Source: Acidobacteriota bacterium (GTDB lineage: Bacteria; Acidobacteriota; Vicinamibacteria; Vicinamibacterales; UBA2999). From it: 64,000 bases of DNA. The notes under the pieces are model-generated. The model did no database searches and had not been told where the DNA came from. It was given only the letters and a program-made list of their open reading frames with translations. The stretch is from NCBI GenBank assembly GCA_018000455.1, contig JAGNJW010000010.1, positions 93,348-157,347 on the forward strand, written 5' to 3'. Of this stretch, positions 26,872 through 34,203 are shown one piece after another (positions within the stretch are counted from its first letter, which is position 1; each line of letters starts with the position of its first letter). Position numbers and translations under genes: made by a program.

Positions 26872-29537
26872 CGGCCGCCGCTCTCAGGCGTCTGGCGTTC
26901 GGACTCATCACGCTGGGCGCGTGGCTCGTGCCCGGCGCCCTCCGCGCCGGCTGGCGCCAGCAGTGGCGGGCCGATCTCTGGCACCGGTGCGACGCACTCG
27001 AACGCGCCGGCCTCGTCAATGCTCACACCAGCCGGGCGCTGGTGGAGCGTGCGGCCGGCGCCTTGTGGCACGCCGCCTGGCTGCGGTTCGGTCGAAGAGG
27101 AGCACACACGATGCTGCACGATCTCAAGCACGCCGCGCGCACGCTGGCCGGCCGTCCCGCCTTCACCACCATCGCCGTGCTCACCCTGGCGATCGGCATC
27201 GGTGCCAACACGGTGATCTTCAGCTGGATCGAGGCCACGCTGCTCTCCCCGCTGCCGGGAATCACCAGAGCCGACTCGGTCGCAGCGCTGCTGGTGACGA
27301 CGCGCACCCGGCAGGACATCAACCTCTCCTATCCCAACTACATCGACCTGCGCGACGGCGCGGTGCCGGGCGTGCAGAGCATGGCCGTCTTCACCGCCGG
27401 CGCACTCAGCCTGCGCAACGGCCAGGGCGCCGAGCGGATCTGGGGCGCGGTCGTCTCGGGCAACCTGTTCGACACACTCGGCGTCGGCGCCGAGCGCGGC
27501 CGGGTCTTTACGGTCGACGACGATCGCAACCCCGGCGGCCATCCCGTGGCGATCATCACCGACCGGGCCTGGCATACGCGATTCAGCGCCCGGGAGGACA
27601 TCGTCGGCACGCCGATCGTGCTGAACGAGACGACCTTCACCGTCGTCGGCGTGACGCCGCCGGGATTTCACGGCCCGCAGGCACTCATCGCGCTCGACGT
27701 CTTCATCCCGGTCTCCATGCAGGCCACGCTCATCCCCGGCGACCGCCTGGCCGCCCGCGGCTCCGGCTGGCTGCAGGGGCTCGTGCGCCTGGCGCCCGGC
27801 GCCACGCTCGACCGCGTCCAGGCCGGCCTCGACGTGGCGGCGGCACGCCTCGCCACGGCGTATCCCGAAGCCAACGCCGAGCGTGGCTTGCGACTCTTTC
27901 CGCTCTGGCGCCAGCCGACGGGCGGCACCGCGCAGATGTTGCCGGTGATGGCCGTGCTCGGCGGCGTGGTGGCGGTGCTGCTGGCGCTGGTCTGCGCCAA
28001 CCTGGCGGGGCTGCTGCTGGCGCGCGCCAGTGGCCGGCAACGCGAGTTCGCCGTGCGCGTATCGCTCGGTGCCAGCCGCTGGCAGGTGGCGCGCCTGCTG
28101 GTCGCCGAGACGACGGTGCTGGCGGTCGTGGCCGGCGGTCTGGCCGCGTTGGTCACCGTCTGGAGCGGCAATCTGCTCCTGGCTTTCATCCCGCCGCTGC
28201 CGATTCCGATCGCCATCGATGCCGGGCTGAGTCTGCGCGTGCTGCTCTTCTCATCGGCGGTCAGTCTGATGGCCGGCCTCGCGCTCGGCCTGCTGCCCGG
28301 CCTGCAGGCGACCCGCAGCGATCTCGTCGGGCCGCTCAAGGACGGCGCGAACATGGGCGGCAGCGCCGTGCGCGGCCGTCTGCGCCAGGGCCTCATCGTG
28401 GCCCAGGTGGCGCTGGCTTTGGTGCTGCTCGTCAGCGCCGGTCTGTTCCTGCGCACGCTCGTGGCAGCCGAACATCTCGATGTCGGCTTCAGCGCGCGCC
28501 AGGGGCTGGTGGGCGTCATCGACCTGACTGGCGCCGGCGGCGACGAGGCCCGCTCGCTCGCCACCTATCGCGCCATCACCGAGGCGCTTGGCGCGCTGCC
28601 CGGCGTGGAAGCGGCCGCCGTTGGACAGCGGCTGCCCCTCAACGCCCTCGACAGCAGCGATCGCTCGGTCGAGGTCGAAGGCTACACGTCATCACCTGGC
28701 GAGGAGATGACGATTTTCTATGCCTCGATCGGCCCACGCTACTTCGACACGCTCGGTCTGCCGCTCGTGGACGGCCGTGACGTGAGCGAGCGCGACGCGG
28801 CCGACGCGCCGCCGGTGGTCGTCGTCAACCAGACCATGGCGCGCCGCTACTGGCCGGGCCGCTCGGCGCTGGGCGGCCGGGTCAAGATCGGCGAGCGCTG
28901 GGCGGAGGTCGTCGGCGTCGCCCACGATGCGAAGTACATGAGCCTCAGCGAGCCGGCCCGGGCGTTCATGTACCTGCCGGTGGAGCAGGCGTTCCGACGA
29001 TCGATGCGTGTCGTGCTGCGCACGACGGGCGATCCCGACGCCCTCGTGCCGGCCGTGCGCCAGGCCCTGGCCCGGGTGGCGCCAGGCGTGCCGCTGTTCG
29101 ACGTGCAGACGCTGGCGCAGCATGTCGCCTTCGCGTTCTTCCTGATCGAGATGGCGGCCACGCTGCTCGCCGTGTTCGGTGCGGCGGCAGCGCTGCTGGC
29201 GGCACTCGGTCTCTACGGCGTCATCGCCCAGGGTGTGACCGCGCGCACACGTGAAATCGGCGTCCGGATGTCGCTCGGCGCGACCGCCGCCGACGTGGGC
29301 CGGCTGGTGGTGCGGCAGGGGCTCGGACTCTCCGCCGCCGGCATCGTCGTCGGGCTGGCGGGTGCGGCCGCCGTGACGCGCCTGTTCGAGAGTCAGTTGC
29401 TCGGCGTCAGTCCGCTCGATCCGGCGGCGTTTGCCGCCACCACCGGACTGCTCACGATGACGACCCTGCTGGCGTGCGCCCTGCCGGCGTGGCGCGCGGC
29501 ACGGCTCGATCCCGTCCGCGCGCTACGGGTCGACTGA
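26868..29537 (+). CDS. Large MacB/FtsX-like permease (acidobacterial ADOP type)
   Basis: This 889-residue protein has a 75-residue amphipathic N-terminal extension, then two copies of the MacB-periplasmic plus FtsX module. 'RPAFTTIAVLTLAIGIGANTVIF'-type helix 1, 'GASRWQVARLLVAET' and, in the second half, 'TRARTREIGVRMSLGA'-like 'RTREIGVRMSLGATAADV' and 'PAWRAARLDPVRALRVD' at the end are typical. No ATPase domain is present, so a separate LolD/MacB-type ATPase may drive it, or it may act as a mechanotransmission protein. The PadR-permease pair is a standard acidobacterial unit. Its end overlaps the convergent gene by 15 bp. Confidence 0.85.
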   Translation: MTAAALRRLAFGLITLGAWLVPGALRAGWRQQWRADLWHRCDALERAGLVNAHTSRALVERAAGALWHAAWLRFGRRGAHTMLHDLKHAARTLAGRPAFTTIAVLTLAIGIGANTVIFSWIEATLLSPLPGITRADSVAALLVTTRTRQDINLSYPNYIDLRDGAVPGVQSMAVFTAGALSLRNGQGAERIWGAVVSGNLFDTLGVGAERGRVFTVDDDRNPGGHPVAIITDRAWHTRFSAREDIVGTPIVLNETTFTVVGVTPPGFHGPQALIALDVFIPVSMQATLIPGDRLAARGSGWLQGLVRLAPGATLDRVQAGLDVAAARLATAYPEANAERGLRLFPLWRQPTGGTAQMLPVMAVLGGVVAVLLALVCANLAGLLLARASGRQREFAVRVSLGASRWQVARLLVAETTVLAVVAGGLAALVTVWSGNLLLAFIPPLPIPIAIDAGLSLRVLLFSSAVSLMAGLALGLLPGLQATRSDLVGPLKDGANMGGSAVRGRLRQGLIVAQVALALVLLVSAGLFLRTLVAAEHLDVGFSARQGLVGVIDLTGAGGDEARSLATYRAITEALGALPGVEAAAVGQRLPLNALDSSDRSVEVEGYTSSPGEEMTIFYASIGPRYFDTLGLPLVDGRDVSERDAADAPPVVVVNQTMARRYWPGRSALGGRVKIGERWAEVVGVAHDAKYMSLSEPARAFMYLPVEQAFRRSMRVVLRTTGDPDALVPAVRQALARVAPGVPLFDVQTLAQHVAFAFFLIEMAATLLAVFGAAAALLAALGLYGVIAQGVTARTREIGVRMSLGATAADVGRLVVRQGLGLSAAGIVVGLAGAAAVTRLFESQLLGVSPLDPAAFAATTGLLTMTTLLACALPAWRAARLDPVRALRVD

Positions 29538-29924
29538 CGCCGCTGGGCCGGACTTCTGGCGCCTGGTCTTCGGCGGCGTGACCTGCACCTTGGTGGCGCG
29601 GTAGACCGTCTGGCCGTCGGGACCCTCTTCGTAGTCGACCGTGGCCACGACCGAGGCGCCGATCCAGGGCGTGAGCGACGCGATCGTCTCCTTGCGCAGA
29701 CGCAGCTTTGTGTCGGCATTCACCCCGACTCTCAGGCGCCGCTCGACGCCAGAGCCAGCCTCGCGCACGTCGATCGCGATGTGGTCCGCCTCGACCCCCG
29801 CCAGCGTGCCGACGAGCGCGAGGGAGCCGTGACCGGGATGCGCGCCGGCCGGCCAGCGGCTCAGCACCGCCAGCCCGAGCGCCAGCAGCGTGGTGACGAG
29901 GATGGTCCGCCGCGTGCTCCTCAC
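29523..29924 (-). CDS. Small exported protein of unknown function
   Basis: The start is GTG at 29924, overlapping the M28 stop by four bases (GTGA); it gives 133 residues. A signal peptide (residues 8-28, 'ILVTTLLALGLAVLS') leads to 'HPGHGSLALVGTLAGVEADHIAID', then 'LRVGVNADTKLRLRKE' and 'GASVVATVDYEEGPDGQTVYRATKVQV'. This reads like a small OB- or DUF5666-like beta barrel. Translational coupling suggests it works with the peptidase. The function is unknown. Confidence 0.6.
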   Translation of the reverse strand: MRSTRRTILVTTLLALGLAVLSRWPAGAHPGHGSLALVGTLAGVEADHIAIDVREAGSGVERRLRVGVNADTKLRLRKETIASLTPWIGASVVATVDYEEGPDGQTVYRATKVQVTPPKTRRQKSGPAASVDP

Positions 29925-31564
29925 CGCACGGTCTCCGCGGCGTGCGCCGGCCGACCGGCGGCGGTGGCCAGGTTCCAGCAGGCCTGGTAGACGAGGCGCG
30001 CGATCTTCTCCATCTTCGCGTAGTGGATCTTCTCCGGCCGGTCGTAGACGGTGTGGTAGTCGGGGTGCAGGCCGGTCATGAAGCCGAGCGCCGGCACGCC
30101 CCGCTGCAGGAACGGCCACTGGTCGCTGCGCCGCACCAGGTTGGAGGCGTTGTTGTCGTAGCGTTTCATGAGCTGCAGGCCGATGTCCTTGTTGGCGCCC
30201 TCCATGACGGCGGCGACCTCGGGCGCGCGCGAAAAGCCCATCACGTTCACGGCGTTGGCGTTCGATTCAGCCGTCTGCACCTCGAGGCCCGTGAAGCGCG
30301 CGCCGGCACCCACCTGCACCTCCTCGTTGCGCCCGATCATGTCCATGTTGAGCACGGCGGCGATGGTCGAAAGCGGCCTGAGCGGCGCCTCGGTGTAGGC
30401 CCAGGCGCCGAGCAGGCCACGCTCCTCGGAGTTCCAGGCGGCAAACAGCACACTGCGCTTCGGCCGCTCGCCCAAACGCGCCGCCTCGGCGTAGGCGTCG
30501 GCGATCTCGAGCAGCGCGACGGTGCCGGATCCGTTGTCGTCGGCACCGTTGAAGATCTGGCTGCCGTCGGCGCCGTTGTGATCGAAGTGCGCCGTGACGA
30601 GCACCCACTCGTCCTTGAGGGCCGGATCGCTGCCCTCGACGAGCCCGACGACGTTGCGATCGGGCACCGTGTGCCGCACCACGCTCGTCGTGAGCGAGAC
30701 GCGGGCATCTGGCAGCGGCGTCACCGCACGCGTCGTCTCGGCGGCGGCGGCCAGCTCAACCAGCGACTTACCGGTGGCCGCCACGAGCGAGGCGGCGAGC
30801 GCCGGGGAAATCTGCGCCGACGGGATGTGCAGGCGGTCGGCCCAGGTGGCCAGCATGTAGCTCTTGAGATGCGGCGGCGTCGCCGGCCAGGCGCTGCGCG
30901 CCGCCTGCTCGAAGTCTGCTGGCGCCGGATGGTTGTGGACGTCGGTGACGAAGAGCACGCCCACCGCGCCGTGTGCCTGGGCGGCAAGGGCCTTGCGCCA
31001 CGCTGCGGCGGGCTCGGCCGTGACGACGCCCTCGAACGGGCTCTTCGGATCGCGTTCGCCCGGCTCGTGATCGAGCACGAGCACGATCTTGCCCTGCACA
31101 TCGCCCGTGTAGTCGTCGTATCCAAGCCGCGGCGCGGTGATGCCGAAGCCGGCGAACACGACGGCCGCCGCGGCGGTGCCGCTGGCGCTGAAGCGCTGCG
31201 GATAGAACTCCTGCCCGTGCATGAAGCGCCGCACGACGCCGTCGGTGCCCGTCACTTCGATCCCGTTGCCCTCACCGAGGGTGGCCGTCATCAGAAGGTA
31301 GTTTTGGAAGTACGAGCCACCGGGCGCCGCCGGCTTCAGCCCGGCGCGCTCGAACCGCGCGCGGATGTAGTCACCGGTGGCGACGTTCTCGACCGTATCG
31401 GTCAGGCGGCCGCGCATCGCGTCGCCGGCCAGGAAGAAGAGGTCGGCCCGCAGGTCGGCCTCGCGGATCGACTCGATGGCAGGGGCACGCTGCCGGGCGC
31501 CCACAGCCGCGACGGCGGCCACGAGCAGGGCGGCAACGACGAGGGCGCGGCGGTCCAGTTCCAT
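29921..31564 (-). CDS. Exported M28-family metallopeptidase with PA insert
   Basis: This is a 547-residue protein with an N-terminal signal segment (residues 6-22). An M28 fold with two zinc ions is supported by 'VLVTAHFDHNG' , 'NGADDNGSGT', 'NSEERGLLG', 'LNMDMIGRN' and 'HPDYHTVYD'. A protease-associated insert spans about residues 130-290 ('VVFAGFGITAPRLGYDDY'). It should remove N-terminal amino acids outside the inner membrane. The SD GGGAG lies six bases before the ATG and inside a strong hairpin. It is divergent from an unknown exported protein and coupled to a small exported partner. Confidence 0.88.
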   Translation of the reverse strand: MELDRRALVVAALLVAAVAAVGARQRAPAIESIREADLRADLFFLAGDAMRGRLTDTVENVATGDYIRARFERAGLKPAAPGGSYFQNYLLMTATLGEGNGIEVTGTDGVVRRFMHGQEFYPQRFSASGTAAAAVVFAGFGITAPRLGYDDYTGDVQGKIVLVLDHEPGERDPKSPFEGVVTAEPAAAWRKALAAQAHGAVGVLFVTDVHNHPAPADFEQAARSAWPATPPHLKSYMLATWADRLHIPSAQISPALAASLVAATGKSLVELAAAAETTRAVTPLPDARVSLTTSVVRHTVPDRNVVGLVEGSDPALKDEWVLVTAHFDHNGADGSQIFNGADDNGSGTVALLEIADAYAEAARLGERPKRSVLFAAWNSEERGLLGAWAYTEAPLRPLSTIAAVLNMDMIGRNEEVQVGAGARFTGLEVQTAESNANAVNVMGFSRAPEVAAVMEGANKDIGLQLMKRYDNNASNLVRRSDQWPFLQRGVPALGFMTGLHPDYHTVYDRPEKIHYAKMEKIARLVYQACWNLATAAGRPAHAAETVR

Positions 31565-31570
31565 GTCGGC

Positions 31571-31599
31571 TCCCGGCGCCACCGTCAGCGGCGCCGGGA
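31571..31599 (-). promoter_or_regulatory. GC hairpin covering the M28 ribosome-binding site
   Basis: The arms TCCCGGCGCC and GGCGCCGGGA are a perfect 10-bp inverted repeat with a 9-nt loop. On the mRNA strand the second arm contains the SD GGGA just before the M28 start codon. The hairpin could hide the SD; as DNA it could be an operator between two divergent genes. A TAGACT box (31607-31602, minus) may place the transcript start inside the first arm, which would weaken the RNA model. Confidence 0.4.
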
Positions 31600-31625
31600 G
31601 GAGTCTAGCAGCCGCCTGTTCGTGG

Positions 31626-31631
31626 CACACT
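31626..31631 (+). promoter_or_regulatory. CACACT -10-like box before a start codon
   Basis: CACACT is followed by GCCCC and the ATG at 31637, the same spacing as other presumed leaderless genes here, though its first base departs from TANNNT. Confidence 0.25.
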
Positions 31632-31636
31632 GCCCC

Positions 31637-32371
31637 ATGCGCTCGCCCAGGCCCGGGCTCGGGCTGGCCGCCCTGCTCACCACGTTCATGCTCGCCGCGC
31701 CGGTTCCGGCCTGGCAGCCACCTGCCGCCGGGCCCTGCACCGTCGAGGTCGAGCGGCAGTTGACGGCGTGGGGCGTCGAGACGCCCGCCCGGCCACGGCC
31801 GAGCGCGACCGGCATGCGGCTTTTCCACTGGCCGACGGGACACCTGGGCAAGTGGGTGGTCGAGGCGCAGGACGCGGCCGGCGCTCGCCTGGTGCGCGTA
31901 ACCCCCGCCCAGCTGACCACCATCATCTGGACGGCAGCATGCCAGGCCACGACCGAGGAGCACCCGCGGCCGCTGGCCGTTGCACCCCGTTTCGGCGACG
32001 AGGATCTCGCCCTGGCGGCCGCCGGACCTGCGCGCGGCGTCGTCTACGTGTGGTCGCCGCACATGCCGCTGTCAGTCGACGGCTATCAGGCGATTGTCAC
32101 CGCGGCGTCGGCCCGCGGCATGAGTGTCGAGGTCGTGCTCGATCCGGGCGCCGACCGCGTCTTCGCCGCGGCCGAGCGGGTGCGCGGCGGGCTGCCGGCC
32201 GCGGCGCTGCGGGTCGCCGATTCGGTGGAACTGCTGTTCCATGACGTGCTCATCCACGCGCCGTCGGTGCAGGTCTACGGGCAGGGACGGCTCGTCGGCT
32301 CGGCGTTCCCAGGGTTCCACACCGTCAGCGAGTACGGCGCGTTTCTCGACCGCGTGCTGCCGCCCGGTTGA
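31637..32371 (+). CDS. Exported protein of unknown function
   Basis: The 244-residue protein has a signal peptide (residues 7-26, ending 'APVPAW'). I recognise no family. The C-terminal half alternates strands and helices ('GVVYVWSPHMPLSVDGYQ', 'SVEVVLDPGADRVFAAAER', 'GRLVGSAFPGFHTV') and recalls a thioredoxin-like fold, with a conserved-looking W-S-P-H-M-P-L loop where a redox motif would sit, but there is no CxxC there. It has only three Cys. Divergent from the M28 gene, with which it shares a 72-bp promoter region. Confidence 0.5.
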   Translation: MRSPRPGLGLAALLTTFMLAAPVPAWQPPAAGPCTVEVERQLTAWGVETPARPRPSATGMRLFHWPTGHLGKWVVEAQDAAGARLVRVTPAQLTTIIWTAACQATTEEHPRPLAVAPRFGDEDLALAAAGPARGVVYVWSPHMPLSVDGYQAIVTAASARGMSVEVVLDPGADRVFAAAERVRGGLPAAALRVADSVELLFHDVLIHAPSVQVYGQGRLVGSAFPGFHTVSEYGAFLDRVLPPG

Positions 32372-32403
32372 ACCTGTAACGGGCACGCCGGCGCGTGCAG
32401 CGG

Positions 32404-33780
32404 CTACTTGCAGGCCGCCAGCAGCGAGGCCTTGCGCGCATCGGTCGCCGGCTTCCAGCGCTCTTCCACGAGCTGCCGGCACTGGGCAGGCGACAGGCTG
32501 GCAAACGCCCAGGCGGCTTCCTGCGGCCGGAACGGCGTGAGCGTCGGAGCACAGCTCTGACGCCAGAGCTCGCCAATGGTGTCGGCCAGTTCACGGCGTG
32601 CCGGCGAGGTGAAGAGATCTGCGATCCGCCGTTCTGGCGCCGGATCGATCACCCGCAGCTCGAACCGCTTCGGCCCGTCGCTGTTCTTCGGCGCCAGATT
32701 CGACAAGACGAACACGGCGCCGTCGGGCATGAAGGCCGGGAAGTAGTGCCCGACGCCCTCGGTCGTGGAGGTCGTGAGCCGTGCCAGGCCGCCGGCGCCG
32801 GTCAGCACGCCGTTGCTGTCGTGCACCAGATCGACGACCACCACGTCGGTGATCGCCGGGGCGCTCAGGCCTCCGTTCACGAACGGCGTGAGGTAATCGT
32901 GCTTGCTGATGTGGAAGGTGAGCTGGCGGCCGTCGAAGCTGAAGTCGGCCTTGCCGGCCGCGAACCCGAAGTCCACCCGTTCGGCACAGGTCGAGGTCTG
33001 CGCCGCAGGATCGGTCGAGAGAATCTCGAAGATCTTGAGCGAGGCCGGCCGGTCGGCCTTGCTGTCGTCGTGCGCTGCGACAAAGCGGCCGTCCTTCGAG
33101 ATGAAGGGCGTGGCCAGATCGCGCGTGATCTGGGGACACAGGCGCATCGGCGTCGTCGGCGTCACACTCACCTTGCCGCCGTCGCTCGTCACGGTGTAGT
33201 CGACGATGCGGAAGCCGGGCGGCGCCGGCTTGGTCGAGCCCGAGAACATCATGCGGTAGACGGAGGTCTCACGCGCCCCCTCGGTGCGGGTCGACAGCAC
33301 GCCGACCGACTGGTAGAAGACGTCGTAGACATCGGCGTGCTGGTGCGCGTAGACGGGCGCCACGTCGGAGGCGTCCTTCCCTGCCGCGAGGCGCCCGAGC
33401 AGCGTCGCCGCATCGTAGAAGTTCACGGTGTGGGTGGTCGTGTAGTGCGAGGGCACCGTGATGAAGCGGCCATCCGGCGTAGCAACGGCGTCGGAGGTGT
33501 CCGGAATGCGGACGCGCGCGCCGGTGGTCAGGTCGTAGAGGTAGTTGAGATTGTGGCTGGCCACCGCCACGATGCGATGGCCGGCCGCGTTCGGCACCGG
33601 ACGCGCGAACCAGTTGACGTCGTCGAGCACGGGGTCGCCCGGCCCCGGCCGCACGACCTCGACGTGCCGGCCGCTGGTGTCGACCGCGCAGTACGGCGCC
33701 ACGTCGCCCGGGGCGGCGAGCGGCTGGGCGACGAGCACCAGCGCGAGGCCGAGTGCCAGACCGATGGTCGATTGGGGCAT
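32404..33780 (-). CDS. Exported beta-propeller-like protein of unknown function
   Basis: This is a 458-residue protein with a signal peptide (residues 6-22, ending 'AQPLAAP'). It has TolB/WD40-like blades: 'VASHNLNYLYDLTTGARVRI', 'DAVATPDGRFITVPSH', 'FISKDGRFVAAHDDS', 'FSFDGRQLTFHISKHDY' and 'FPAFMPDGAVFVLSN'. Four Cys in the mature part may form disulfides. The C-terminal about 60 residues look helical. No catalytic motif was seen. It lies downstream of a decayed NHL gene in the same direction. Confidence 0.55.
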   Translation of the reverse strand: MPQSTIGLALGLALVLVAQPLAAPGDVAPYCAVDTSGRHVEVVRPGPGDPVLDDVNWFARPVPNAAGHRIVAVASHNLNYLYDLTTGARVRIPDTSDAVATPDGRFITVPSHYTTTHTVNFYDAATLLGRLAAGKDASDVAPVYAHQHADVYDVFYQSVGVLSTRTEGARETSVYRMMFSGSTKPAPPGFRIVDYTVTSDGGKVSVTPTTPMRLCPQITRDLATPFISKDGRFVAAHDDSKADRPASLKIFEILSTDPAAQTSTCAERVDFGFAAGKADFSFDGRQLTFHISKHDYLTPFVNGGLSAPAITDVVVVDLVHDSNGVLTGAGGLARLTTSTTEGVGHYFPAFMPDGAVFVLSNLAPKNSDGPKRFELRVIDPAPERRIADLFTSPARRELADTIGELWRQSCAPTLTPFRPQEAAWAFASLSPAQCRQLVEERWKPATDARKASLLAACK

Positions 33781-33795
33781 GGGACTCTCCGGCGG

Positions 33796-34109
33796 CTAGC
33801 GGCCGCCCTTGACGAGGAAGCGTTGCACGCGGCGCCCGGTGGACGCCTCGCCTACGGCGAGGTTGCCCTTCGAGTCGATGCTCATGCCGTGCCGGCGCAG
33901 GAACTGGCCGAGCTGCCGACCGTCGCGACCGAACTCGCCCACGATGGCATCACCCAGTGGTGCGGGAACTCCTGCGACCAGGTGGGATCGATCGTGAAGG
34001 CCGGGGCGGCCTGGCGCGCTTCGACGGTCATCGACCAGACGGCCGCCGACACGAGAAGAGTGAGCATCACGGTGGCGCCGGCAAAGCGCGAGCGAACCGG
34101 CGTGAACAT
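33796..34109 (-). pseudogene. Remnant of an NHL-repeat propeller gene (internal deletion and frameshift)
   Basis: From ATG 34109 a signal peptide and 'FTIDPTWSQEFPHHW' are readable, as at the N-terminus of exported NHL proteins. Directly after W the reading changes frame: the next frame gives 'DAIVGEFGRDGRQLGQFLRR', then 'HGMSIDSKGNLAVGEAST' and a stop at 33796, the usual C-terminal blade. The middle of the propeller, on the order of 200 residues, is missing. The frame of the start runs out at 33882. An intact relative lies at 17435-18580. The remnant lies just left of a MITE-like element. Confidence 0.6.
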
Positions 34110-34122
34110 GGCGACCACTCTA

Positions 34123-34203
34123 GTGTCCTGGAACCGAAGTTCGCTGACATATTCCTGGCGGGGCATCAGGAATATTTGTCACCGGACTTCGGTTCCAGGA
34201 CAC
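34123..34203. mobile_element. MITE-like palindromic element inserted at a stop codon
   Basis: This 81-bp element has perfect 18-bp terminal inverted repeats (GTGTCCTGGAACCGAAGT at 34123-34140 and its complement at 34186-34203). The inner parts are also complementary with small bulges, around a 9-nt centre. TA flanks both ends (34121-34122 and 34204-34205), within CTAG on each side, so it fits either a TA duplication (IS630/mariner type) or a 4-bp CTAG duplication (IS5 type). It has no coding capacity. The right TA forms the TAG stop of the LVIVD gene together with the first base of the element. It may also act as a terminator. Confidence 0.65.

Noticed and set aside
29942..31636. Plus-strand frame upstream of the unknown exported protein, opposite the M28 gene
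   Set aside because: It mirrors the M28 peptidase; the real plus-strand gene starts at ATG 31637 with a signal peptide.
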